A stretch of 64,000 bases of DNA from Oscillospiraceae bacterium. GTDB taxonomy: Bacteria; Bacillota; Clostridia; Oscillospirales; Oscillospiraceae. The DNA lies in assembly GCA_017624715.1 (NCBI GenBank), contig JAGAMN010000059.1, forward strand, positions 1-64,000, given 5' to 3'. Below, one piece after another: positions 6,073-13,884 of the stretch. Under the pieces are notes generated by a model. The model ran no database searches. It saw only the letters and a list, made by a program, of their open reading frames with translations, and was not told the DNA's origin. How positions within the stretch are numbered: the first letter of the stretch is position 1; every line of letters begins with the position of its first letter. The translations under genes were made by a program, and so were the position numbers.

Positions 6073-7458
6073 ATGCTGTTTTCCGGTATTCCTTTTTTGT
6101 ATTATTTTCTGCCCTGTGTTCTGATTCTGTATTTTCTCATACCTAAATCCCTTAAAAACTGTTTCTTGCTGCTTAGTAGCCTGGTGTTCTATGCCTGGGG
6201 TGAGCCCCGATATGTCATTTTGATGATGGCGGCGATCATTTTGTTTTATGGGTTTGGTCTGGCCATTGGCGCAAGCAAAAAAACCAGGCTTCGCAAGCTG
6301 TGGCTGACGGCGGCCATCGTCACCGGCTGTGTTATGCTGGGGGTGTTTAAGTATGTGGACTTCGCCCTGGATAACTGGAATAAGCTCACAGGGATGAGCG
6401 TTCCGCTGCTGCGGCTGGCGCTGCCCATTGGCATCAGCTTTTACACCTTCCAGTGCATCAGTTATGCGGTGGATGTGTATCGAAAAGACGTGCAACCCCA
6501 GCGGAATTTGATCCATTTTGGCACCTATGTCGCCCTGTTTCCCCAGCTAATCGCAGGGCCTATCGTGCGCTATGTGGATGTGGCAGCTGAATTGGATGAT
6601 CGCCAGACCAAGTGGGAGGATGTGGCCCGTGGCTTAGGCCTGTTTTTGCTGGGTTTGGGGAAAAAGGTGCTGCTTGCCAATCCTTTGGGAGAGCTGACAT
6701 CGACATTTCGGCAGACGACAGAGCAGAGTGTGCTGTTTTATTGGCTGTACGCCGCGGCCTTTATGCTGCACATCTACTTTGATTTCGCCGGTTACAGCGA
6801 AATGGCCATTGGACTAGGTAGGATCTTTGGCTTCCGGTTTCCCCGGAATTTCGACTATCCCTATATCTCCCGGAGCATCACGGAATTCTGGCGCCGGTGG
6901 CACATGACCCTGGGCGGCTGGTTCCGGGATTATGTGTATATTCCTTTGGGCGGCAACCGGGTCAGCAGGATCAAATGGCTGCGGAACATCTTGGCGGTTT
7001 GGCTATTGACCGGCCTATGGCACGGCGCTGCCTGGAATTTTGTGATTTGGGGATTGCTGTTTGCTGCCTGTCTTTTGGCAGAAAAGTGGCTGCCCTTGCA
7101 GAAATTGCCCAATATCCTGCGCCATGGCTATGTGCTTTTGATCGTGTGCATCAGCTTTGTGATTTTCAATGCCCAGGATCTGACACAAGCCGGGCAGGAC
7201 ATTGCCGGAATGTTCGGCGGTCTGGGCATTCCTCTGATCAGCGCTCCAGCGGTGTATTATTTGCGCAGTTACGGCATTTTGCTGCTGGCTGGCATCATCG
7301 GCGCAACGCCCCTGCCTTATAAGCTCTTTTCCCGGGCGGCAAACCGATGGCCGGCTGCCGGCTGGTTGCTGCCGGCAGGTGCGTTGGCGTTGCTGCTGGT
7401 GTGCACCGCTTATTTGGTGGATGGGTCCTTTAACCCGTTCCTGTATTTCCGGTTTTAG
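6073..7458 (+). CDS. MBOAT family membrane O-acyltransferase (AlgI/PatA-like)
   Basis: MBOAT proteins of this type move an acyl group, usually acetyl, across the membrane to cell-surface polymers. The product is 461 residues with about 10-11 membrane helices. The family core is present: PIGISFYTFQCISYAVDVYR (about 137-156), the AGYSEMAIGLGRIFG region, the strongly conserved FWRRWHMTLGGWFRDYVYIPLGG region, and the catalytic His in LTGLWHGAAWNF (about residue 318). I choose ATG 6073, with AGGAGG eight bases upstream; the frame is open for 52 more codons upstream but these cross hairpins and are not family-like. The next gene, eight bases downstream, is the DHHW/AlgJ-like partner, so the pair probably acetylates a surface polysaccharide or peptidoglycan. 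The acceptor is unknown. Confidence 0.92.
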   Translation: MLFSGIPFLYYFLPCVLILYFLIPKSLKNCFLLLSSLVFYAWGEPRYVILMMAAIILFYGFGLAIGASKKTRLRKLWLTAAIVTGCVMLGVFKYVDFALDNWNKLTGMSVPLLRLALPIGISFYTFQCISYAVDVYRKDVQPQRNLIHFGTYVALFPQLIAGPIVRYVDVAAELDDRQTKWEDVARGLGLFLLGLGKKVLLANPLGELTSTFRQTTEQSVLFYWLYAAAFMLHIYFDFAGYSEMAIGLGRIFGFRFPRNFDYPYISRSITEFWRRWHMTLGGWFRDYVYIPLGGNRVSRIKWLRNILAVWLLTGLWHGAAWNFVIWGLLFAACLLAEKWLPLQKLPNILRHGYVLLIVCISFVIFNAQDLTQAGQDIAGMFGGLGIPLISAPAVYYLRSYGILLLAGIIGATPLPYKLFSRAANRWPAAGWLLPAGALALLLVCTAYLVDGSFNPFLYFRF

Positions 7459-7466
7459 GAGGGATT

Positions 7467-8561
7467 ATGGAAAAGGCAAATTGGAAGTTTGGCATGGCCG
7501 CCGTAGCGACAGTATGGCTGATTTTAGTCCTGGCAGCATGGCTGCATAAACCCAACAATATTTCTTTGCAGGAGCGCAGACCCCTGGCCCAGTTTCCGGA
7601 AATCACAGCGGAAAATCTGCAAAACGGACGGTTTATGGAGGATTTTGAAAGCTATACCTTGGATCAGTTCCCGGGCAGAACCCTATTCCGGCAGGTCAAG
7701 GCGCTGACCCATTACTATGTGTTGAATCAGCGGGATAACAACGGCATCTATCTGACCCAGGGACAGGCAGTGAAGTTGGAATATCCCCTAAAAGAAGAAT
7801 CCGTCCAGAGAGCCCGGCGGATTTTTGAACAGATTCAGAAAAAATACTTGCAAGATTCTCAAGTGTTCGTGTCGGTAATACCGGATAAAAGCTACTATCT
7901 GGCAGAAGAAAACGGCTATCTTGCTATGGATTACGACCGTTTATTTGAGATCATGTCCGCTATGGAGGGGGCGGTATATGTGCCCTTGACGGATTGTCTG
8001 ACGGGTTCAGACTACTACCGGACGGATACCCACTGGCGGCAGGAAAAGCTCTTCACGGCCGCTCAGAAACTCTGTAATTCCATGGATATTCCAACACCAA
8101 AGCAGGAGGAATATCGCCAGGTGGCGGCGTCAGAGCCCTTCTACGGGGTTTATTACGGTCAGGCGGCGCTGCCGATGGAACCGGATACACTGTTCACCCT
8201 GCAAAGTGATCTACTGGCGCAATGCACGGCCTATAATTACGAAACAAACACCACAGGCGGCATCTACGATTGGAGCAAATTGGCCAGCAGCGACCTGTAC
8301 GAGGTGTTCCTTTCCGGGTCGGTATCCCTGCTGCGGATCGACAATCCCAATGCTCAAACGGATCGGGAACTGCTCCTGTTTCGGGACTCCTTCGGCAGTG
8401 CCATCGCACCGCTGCTGATTCATGGCTACAAGAGCATAACCCTCATCGATATTAGGTATTTGTCGTCTGCGATGCTGGATCGTTTCATCGATTTCCACGG
8501 GCAGGATGTGCTGTTTCTGTACAGTACCATCGTACTGAATAACAGCGAAACTTTGAAATAA
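7467..8561 (+). CDS. DHHW/AlgJ-like SGNH-type protein, MBOAT partner
   Basis: This protein probably receives the acyl group from the MBOAT partner and transfers it to the polymer outside the membrane. The product is 364 residues with an N-terminal signal anchor (about 8-26) and an extracytoplasmic domain. The key motif is DTHW (YYRTDTHWRQE, about residue 190), the Asp-His pair of this hydrolase-like fold; a second conserved block, LLFRDSFGSAIAPLL (about 307-321), carries the likely nucleophile Ser. The start ATG at 7467 has AGGAGG before it and follows the MBOAT stop by eight bases, so the two are cotranscribed. A terminator lies right after. Confidence 0.86.
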   Translation: MEKANWKFGMAAVATVWLILVLAAWLHKPNNISLQERRPLAQFPEITAENLQNGRFMEDFESYTLDQFPGRTLFRQVKALTHYYVLNQRDNNGIYLTQGQAVKLEYPLKEESVQRARRIFEQIQKKYLQDSQVFVSVIPDKSYYLAEENGYLAMDYDRLFEIMSAMEGAVYVPLTDCLTGSDYYRTDTHWRQEKLFTAAQKLCNSMDIPTPKQEEYRQVAASEPFYGVYYGQAALPMEPDTLFTLQSDLLAQCTAYNYETNTTGGIYDWSKLASSDLYEVFLSGSVSLLRIDNPNAQTDRELLLFRDSFGSAIAPLLIHGYKSITLIDIRYLSSAMLDRFIDFHGQDVLFLYSTIVLNNSETLK

Positions 8562-8565
8562 TACA

Positions 8566-8598
8566 AAAACAGGACTTCCTTTTGGAAGTCCTGTATTT
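8566..8598. terminator. Bidirectional terminator between DHHW and MATE genes
   Basis: The stem acaggacttcc/ggaagtcctgt is followed by atttta on the plus strand and by tttttgt on the minus strand. It separates two convergent genes. Confidence 0.82.
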
Positions 8599-9983
8599 TA
8601 TATATTGGTTAGATTTTGAATCCAGGCGCCCTTTTTCAGCATAAACGCACCAATGGTACATTTCAGCAGTTCAGCGCTTTGGCAAATGATAAATAGGGGC
8701 AAAATAGGGATGCTCGTAAACCTGCTCAGGCAGAATGCCAAGGGCACACAAACACACCATACAAAGCAGCTGTCAAACAGGAACGTTACCAGGGTCTGAC
8801 CACCGGATCGCAGGGTGAAATAGGTGGCATTTGTGTAGGAACTGAAAGGCATAATGGCGGCATAGACATAGATCAATTGGGCGGCTAGCGTACGCACTGC
8901 GTCACCGGTGTTGTACAGCTGGGGGAATCCTCCGGCAAACAGCGCCATAATGCCGCCAAAAAAGCTGCCGGACAGTACGGAAATGGTAATCAGCTTGCGA
9001 TTGGCGCTTCGGACTTGGTCTTCCGAATGACCGGCACCCAACATTTGACCCATCAAAATACCAACGCTGTTGCCCATGGACAAGAATACTACGCTGCCCA
9101 GTTGTTGCAGGGTGCTGGCAATGTTCATGGCGGGAACCACTTCCAGACCGCAGGTGGAATAACACTGGTTCATAATGGCCATTCCGCTGGCCCACAAAAA
9201 TTCATTTATCAACAGCGGCATGCCCTTAACGCATATGGATCGGAAAAGCTTGCCGGGAATGTAGGGGGAGTGATATGCACCGCGGATATATGGGTTGCGG
9301 TCTTTATGCAGGTGCGTCCATCCGGCTACCACGACCAGCTCAACATATCGGGAAATAACGGTAGCCAAAGCTGCACCCCGGACACCCATGGCAGGAAGTC
9401 CCATGTGTCCGAAAATCAGCACATAGTTCAAGCCCAGGTTCACAAGTACTGCAACGATACCGCCTACCATAGGAACTAAGGTTTCGCCGGTTTCTCGCAG
9501 GGTGCTGGAATATGCGTTGCAAAGTGCGAAGGGCAGCAGACCCCAAAGCATCACCGCCAGATATTCCCGTCCGTAGGCAAGTACCTGGGCGGCAGAATGT
9601 GCATCGCCTTCGCCTTGCAAATAAAGGTTGATAAGGGGAGTGTCGGCAAGCAGGAAAATGGAAATGCCGATGGCAGTCAGCAGCAGGCAGATCAGCACCT
9701 TAAAGCGGAAGGTGTAGCGGATGCCCTGACTGTCCTTCGTTCCGTGGAATTGTGCCGTAAAAATACCGGCACCGCTGCTGGCACCAAAGATGCACAGATT
9801 GAACACAAACAGCAGATAATTTACGGTAGATACGCCGCTCATGGGATCCGTGCCGACTTGACCCACCATAATGTTATCCAGCAGAGCAACAAAATTGGTG
9901 ATGCCGTTTTGAATAATAATAGGAATGGCTACGGCCAGTACCCAACGGTAAAAGGCCTTGTCGCCGAAATATTTCTTTATCAT
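8598..9983 (-). CDS. MATE family multidrug/sodium exporter
   Basis: MATE proteins export cationic drugs or metabolites using a sodium or proton gradient. The product is 461 residues with about 12 membrane helices in two homologous halves. Typical family segments are PIIIQNGITNFVALLDNIMVGQVG near the N-terminus (split here as PIIIQNG and LLDNIMVGQVG), the loop after helix 4, and LPAMGVRGAALATVISRYVE in the middle. I place the start at 9983 (MIKKYF), since this is the usual MATE beginning; the frame extends to 10019, but that part overlaps a hairpin. No strong Shine-Dalgarno is seen (AGGT 8 bases upstream). It lies downstream of nagA on the same strand, but the hairpin at 10006-10034 suggests it may be separate from the amino-sugar operon. 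The substrate is unknown. Confidence 0.9.
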   Translation of the reverse strand: MIKKYFGDKAFYRWVLAVAIPIIIQNGITNFVALLDNIMVGQVGTDPMSGVSTVNYLLFVFNLCIFGASSGAGIFTAQFHGTKDSQGIRYTFRFKVLICLLLTAIGISIFLLADTPLINLYLQGEGDAHSAAQVLAYGREYLAVMLWGLLPFALCNAYSSTLRETGETLVPMVGGIVAVLVNLGLNYVLIFGHMGLPAMGVRGAALATVISRYVELVVVAGWTHLHKDRNPYIRGAYHSPYIPGKLFRSICVKGMPLLINEFLWASGMAIMNQCYSTCGLEVVPAMNIASTLQQLGSVVFLSMGNSVGILMGQMLGAGHSEDQVRSANRKLITISVLSGSFFGGIMALFAGGFPQLYNTGDAVRTLAAQLIYVYAAIMPFSSYTNATYFTLRSGGQTLVTFLFDSCFVWCVCVPLAFCLSRFTSIPILPLFIICQSAELLKCTIGAFMLKKGAWIQNLTNI

Positions 9984-10005
9984 TGCAAAATACCTGATTT
10001 TGAAG

Positions 10006-10034
10006 CCGGGTAAGCGCATTAGGCTTACCCGGCA
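10006..10034 (-). terminator. Hairpin after nagA
   Basis: The stem gccgggtaagc pairs with gcttacccggc around a short loop, 15 bases after the nagA stop codon on the minus strand. There is no good T tract, so it may be a weak terminator or an mRNA-stabilising stem before the MATE gene. Confidence 0.55.
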
Positions 10035-10048
10035 ATGATTTGTTACGA

Positions 10049-11176
10049 TCAGATTTCCTTACCGCCGAGGAATACACGCTTGCCGGTGTAATCGCTGCGG
10101 CAGATAATGAAGTCGGCATACTTGCCGGTGGTGATGGAGCCAACCTTATCCTGCACACCCAGCGCACAAGCAGGGTTATAGGTGGAAGCCCGAACAGCGT
10201 CCGCTTCGGGAATACCGAAGAGAATGGCGTTTCTCATGCAGTCAAACAGGTTGGTAGCAGAGCCGGCCAAAGTGCCGTCAGCCAGCTTGGCAACACCGCC
10301 GGCCAGGAAAACAGGCTGACCGCCCAGCTCATACTCGCCGTCGGGCATGCCGCAGCAGCGCAGCGCGTCGCTGACCAACACCATCCGGTGACCGCCGAAC
10401 ATGGCGAAAGCCAGGCGGATGGAAGCGGGGTGGATGTGCATGCCGTCACAGATCAGCTCTGCCCGGACATGGGGATTCTCCACAGCAGCAGGAATCACGC
10501 CGGGATTCCGGTGATGAATGGCGGGCATAGCATTGTACAGGTGGGTCAGGTGGGTAGCGCCACGGGCAAAGGCTGCCTTGGCATGGGCGTAGTCAGAGTC
10601 GGTATGGGCGACGGAAACGGTGCACAGCTTGCTGGCCTTTTCCACAAATTCTTCAGCACCGGGCAACTCGGGGGCAACGTCTACAATGCGAACCAGGCCG
10701 CCGCAGCCCTCATACAGGGCCTTAAAACCTTCAAAATCGGGATTCTTCAGGTAAGCGCCGTTCTGTGCGCCCTTCTTCTTCTCGGAGAAGTAGGGGCCTT
10801 CCATCTGAATGCCCATGAGCCGGGAGTGGCCCTCGGGGGCTTCGTCAACCAGCTGCCGGGCGGTGGCGAAAGCCTTCTCCAGCACGTCGTAGGGTAGGGT
10901 CATGGAAGCGGGAGCAAAGGAGGTAATACCGCTTTGCGCCAGGTACTTAGCCATCTTCTTCAGACCTTCGTAATCACCGTCAGAAAAGTCCGCACCGGAA
11001 TTGCCGTGGTTGTGGACATCGATGAGGCCGGGGATCACGGTTGCACCCTGGAGGTCAATGGCATCTTCGGGAACTGCATCCGGCAGGATCTGGCCGAAAA
11101 CACCGTCGGTTACCTCGAAAGCGCCCAGGTGGAACTGGTGATCAGAGCAAAAAATTCTCGCATTTTTATAAAACAT
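10049..11176 (-). CDS. nagA: N-acetylglucosamine-6-phosphate deacetylase
   Basis: The enzyme removes acetate from GlcNAc-6-phosphate, giving glucosamine-6-phosphate in amino-sugar catabolism. The product is 375 residues, normal length. The amidohydrolase metal motif HNH (His55, His57) lies in PGLIDVHNHGNSGADF; the family motif QMEGPYFSEKKKG carries the metal Glu (about residue 130); further metal His residues are in VAHTDSDY and LTHLYNAM; and VSDAL holds the catalytic Asp (about 270). Start ATG 11176 has AAGGAG six bases upstream. It is the last gene of a three-gene operon with the ROK protein and the hexosamine kinase. No nagB is in the window, so glucosamine-6-phosphate deaminase must be elsewhere. 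Confidence 0.95.
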   Translation of the reverse strand: MFYKNARIFCSDHQFHLGAFEVTDGVFGQILPDAVPEDAIDLQGATVIPGLIDVHNHGNSGADFSDGDYEGLKKMAKYLAQSGITSFAPASMTLPYDVLEKAFATARQLVDEAPEGHSRLMGIQMEGPYFSEKKKGAQNGAYLKNPDFEGFKALYEGCGGLVRIVDVAPELPGAEEFVEKASKLCTVSVAHTDSDYAHAKAAFARGATHLTHLYNAMPAIHHRNPGVIPAAVENPHVRAELICDGMHIHPASIRLAFAMFGGHRMVLVSDALRCCGMPDGEYELGGQPVFLAGGVAKLADGTLAGSATNLFDCMRNAILFGIPEADAVRASTYNPACALGVQDKVGSITTGKYADFIICRSDYTGKRVFLGGKEI

Positions 11177-11196
11177 AATGTTCTCCTTAATAATGC

Positions 11197-11222
11197 TGAC
11201 AGCCGGATTGGGGCTGTCAGCG
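11197..11222 (-). other. Intercistronic hairpin between ROK gene and nagA
   Basis: A perfect 10-bp stem gctgacagcc/ggctgtcagc lies in the 54-base gap between the ROK gene and nagA. It lacks a T tract, so an mRNA processing or stability role is more likely than termination. Confidence 0.5.
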
Positions 11223-11230
11223 AATCATGA

Positions 11231-12610
11231 TTATCGAATAGCAGGCAGGCTTGCTGCAGCGGCAGACTGGCCAACCCGGCGGGTCTTTTCGTCAGGGAGC
11301 ATAACCTGAATCTTGGCGTACAGTTCGGGGAACTCGTCGGCCAGAAGCTTCTGACAGGTGGCCAGGATCAGATCGCCGCCCTTACCGGACATAACACGAC
11401 CCAGCAACATCAGATGAGCGATGTCGTAGAACCGGCTGTACTGCACAACCGTATATGCCAGATAAACGCCAATGTCGTGGAATACCGCCTGGGCTCTGGG
11501 ATCATCAGCCTCCATCAGCTTCTGGACTTCCTTCAGCTTTTCGGCAGGGGTCAGGCTCTCGTCCAGTTCAATGCCTGCTCTGGGGGCCAGCTTGATGACG
11601 GCATCCTGGGAGAAGTACTTGCAGCCCACACCGATGTCAGTAGACCACTCGTCTTCCATAGCCTCTTCGTTGAGGTCAACGGGAGCAAAGGCCAGCTCGC
11701 TGATCCAGCCCAGCACATTCTGGTCCTTATCCACATAGCCCACAGCTTCACTGGTGCCCATGGCCAGACCCATGATCTGACCGCAGCCCATGCCCATAGC
11801 ACCGGCCAGAGCCGAAACGTCGCCGTCGTTGGCAACTACGATGGGTACATCACCGATGGCGGCAGCTGCCCGGTCATAAACGGTCTTAACTTCGTCCCAG
11901 CGATCTCTGGGAACGCAGTAGAAAATGCTGGAGATCATGGGTGCGTTGCCGATGAAAACGCCGGCAGAGCTGACACCAATGCCGTCCACTCGGGGCATCT
12001 TGGATGCAGCTGTGCGGAAGGAATCCAGAATGCCTTCAAACTGGTAGTTAGGGTCGGGATTGGTCTTAGGATGCCAAATAACTTCCTCGGAATACACAAC
12101 CTCGCCATCGATCACAGCGGAAACCTTCCGGTCGGAGCCACCGGCATCGAAGCCGATCCGGCAGCCGTCGATGTGGCCACCGATGGGGCGGGGGGATTCG
12201 TTAGGGGCGGGGCACTCACTCAGGGGCAGATCCAGAATCTCAAGAGGACGCTCGTAAAGCTTCTGGAAGAAATCAAAGTCAAAGGCACGCTCGCCCTCGG
12301 GGGAGTAGGCAGCCTGAAGCTTTTTGGCGATATCGCTGCAGCCGCAGACATATACCTTAAAGCCACCGATGGACCACAGCAGGAACTTCATATAGCGCTC
12401 CACAAACCGGTAGTCGGCTGCGGCCATTTCAGCAGTGCCGTGGATCTTGGCGTGGCGGACGGAAATAAAGCCTTCGTTGCGCTCAACGGCGATGGAGATG
12501 TTCTTCGTTGCGCCCTTTTCGTATTCGTTCATCCAAATACCGAAGGGGATAAAGCCGGGATCCAACTTAGGGGTGTTTTTCAGGTCAAAAGAAATACCAA
12601 GATAATTCAT
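11231..12610 (-). CDS. ROK family sugar kinase-like protein with N-terminal extension
   Basis: ROK proteins are sugar kinases or sugar-responsive repressors. The product is 459 residues. The C-terminal two-thirds has ROK/ASKHA features: the phosphate-1 motif RIGFDAGGSDRKVSAV (about 166-181), VDGIGVSSAGVF, VVANDGDVSALAGAMG (about 275-290) and MGLAMGTSEAVGYVD. The usual ROK zinc motif CxCGxxGC is not seen. The first 150 or so residues form a separate domain I do not recognise (it begins MNYLGISFDLKNTPKLDPGF). There is no helix-turn-helix, so a kinase is more likely than a repressor. Start ATG 12610 has GGAGA eight bases upstream. It lies between the hexosamine kinase and nagA, 10 bases after the former, so it probably phosphorylates GlcNAc or a related sugar; this is inferred from context. 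Confidence 0.8.
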   Translation of the reverse strand: MNYLGISFDLKNTPKLDPGFIPFGIWMNEYEKGATKNISIAVERNEGFISVRHAKIHGTAEMAAADYRFVERYMKFLLWSIGGFKVYVCGCSDIAKKLQAAYSPEGERAFDFDFFQKLYERPLEILDLPLSECPAPNESPRPIGGHIDGCRIGFDAGGSDRKVSAVIDGEVVYSEEVIWHPKTNPDPNYQFEGILDSFRTAASKMPRVDGIGVSSAGVFIGNAPMISSIFYCVPRDRWDEVKTVYDRAAAAIGDVPIVVANDGDVSALAGAMGMGCGQIMGLAMGTSEAVGYVDKDQNVLGWISELAFAPVDLNEEAMEDEWSTDIGVGCKYFSQDAVIKLAPRAGIELDESLTPAEKLKEVQKLMEADDPRAQAVFHDIGVYLAYTVVQYSRFYDIAHLMLLGRVMSGKGGDLILATCQKLLADEFPELYAKIQVMLPDEKTRRVGQSAAAASLPAIR

Positions 12611-12620
12611 GTGATTCTCC

Positions 12621-13697
12621 TTACTTGCGAACCTTAGCAGAAACCTCTGCCACAATACGGTTCATGTTGTCCAGCTTGCTGAACATATCGGCAGCCAGCT
12701 TGATCTGGGATCTGGCACGGACCAGGTTGTGCTCGGGGTAGGCGGTCTTGAAATACAGATCGCCGTCCAAATAGTCCTTCAGGAAGCGGGTGGCCAGCTC
12801 CACGGTGATGGACAGAGCACCCAGGGGCAGCATCTTCACTTCGGTGTCAGTCAAGGCTTTGGCAGCTTCCAGGAAACCTCTGGTGTACACCTCGAACAGA
12901 TGCAGATCCAGCCGCATCTTGCTCACATCCTCTTCGTCCTCAGCAGCGGTAGCTGCACCGAAACGAATGGAGTCACCAAAGTCGTGAAGGCTCAAGCCGG
13001 GCATAACGGTATCCAGGTCCAGTACGCACAAGGATTTGCGTGTCTTCTTATCCAGCAGAACATTGTTCAGCTTGGTGTCATTGTGAGTAACACGCAAGGG
13101 CAGCTCGCCGCTTTCCCGCATTTTCTGCAGAGAGCAGGCCAGCTCTTCCATGTCCATCAGGAATTGAATTTCCTTCTGCACACCGGCAGCACGGCCAACG
13201 CTGTCGTTCTTTACGGATTCCTTAAATTGGCGGTAACGGTCCACGGTGTTGTGGAATTCCGGAATGGTCTCGTACAGCGTTTCAGCAGGGAAGTCGGACA
13301 GCAGATCCTGGAAACGGCCAAAAGCCAGGGCGCTCTGATAGAAATCCTCGTCGGACTCGGGGGCATCCAGGCAGAAGCCGCCAACGAAATCATAAGCTCT
13401 CCAGAATTCACCATCCATATCACGATAGTAGTATAAGCCGTCGTGAGTAGGAATAAAGTGCAGGGCCATCCGGAGGTCCCCTACACGGGTACGCAGGAAG
13501 TCGGTAACGGCACTGACGTTGGCCATCAGCCGAACGGGGTCCCGGAATACATACTTATTGATTTTCTGTAAAACATATTCTGCACCGGTATCGGTGGTCA
13601 GTTTCAAAGTGTGATTGATATGGCCGTGACCAAAGCTGACACAGCTGATGGGTTTGCCGTCAAATTGGAAGGCATAGGCGGATTTTTCAATTTCCAC
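12621..13697 (-). CDS. N-acetylhexosamine 1-kinase-like phosphotransferase (NahK/LnpB family)
   Basis: NahK-type enzymes make GlcNAc- or GalNAc-1-phosphate in the use of host glycans such as lacto-N-biose and mucin core sugars. The product is 358 residues, equal to known NahK length. It has the aminoglycoside-phosphotransferase fold: N-lobe with FGHGHINHTLKL and EYVLQKINKYVF, catalytic loop VTHNDTKLNNVLLD (about 203-216) and metal motif LDLDTVMPGLSLHDFGD. Start is GTG 13697 with GAGGTGA six bases upstream. It is the first gene of the operon, behind the promoter at 13767-13795. The neighbours nagA and the ROK protein support amino-sugar use. Other small-molecule kinases (for example choline or homoserine kinases) share the fold, so the substrate is inferred. 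Confidence 0.85.
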   Translation of the reverse strand: MEIEKSAYAFQFDGKPISCVSFGHGHINHTLKLTTDTGAEYVLQKINKYVFRDPVRLMANVSAVTDFLRTRVGDLRMALHFIPTHDGLYYYRDMDGEFWRAYDFVGGFCLDAPESDEDFYQSALAFGRFQDLLSDFPAETLYETIPEFHNTVDRYRQFKESVKNDSVGRAAGVQKEIQFLMDMEELACSLQKMRESGELPLRVTHNDTKLNNVLLDKKTRKSLCVLDLDTVMPGLSLHDFGDSIRFGAATAAEDEEDVSKMRLDLHLFEVYTRGFLEAAKALTDTEVKMLPLGALSITVELATRFLKDYLDGDLYFKTAYPEHNLVRARSQIKLAADMFSKLDNMNRIVAEVSAKVRK

Positions 13698-13766
13698 GGA
13701 GCGTCACCTCAACAGATTTATTTTTTATAGAAAAAGCAGCGCTTATTCATACTATTTCAATTTAGA

Positions 13767-13795
13767 ATTCTATCATAGAAACGGAGAAAAATCAA
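13767..13795 (-). promoter_or_regulatory. Promoter of the amino-sugar operon
   Basis: On the minus strand TTGATT (13790-13795) and TAGAAT (13767-13772) are 17 bases apart. The leader of about 65 bases is AT-rich; no clear cre box or operator could be assigned. Confidence 0.6.
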
Positions 13796-13847
13796 TCTAT
13801 TTTATTTGTGGATCTGCCCTTTTACAGAAAAACACCTACTTTTTACA

Positions 13848-13881
13848 AAAAAATGCGGTGCGTCCGGAAACGCACCGCATA
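13848..13881 (-). terminator. Terminator of the M20 peptidase operon
   Basis: The stem atgcggtgcgt/acgcaccgcat follows the stop codon at 13885 and is followed on the minus strand by ttttttt. Confidence 0.85.
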
Positions 13882-13884
13882 GGG

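Noticed and set aside
9983..10019. Longer start of the MATE gene at 10019
   Set aside because: The extra 12 codons cross the hairpin at 10006-10034 and have no binding site; MIKKYF at 9983 is the usual family start.
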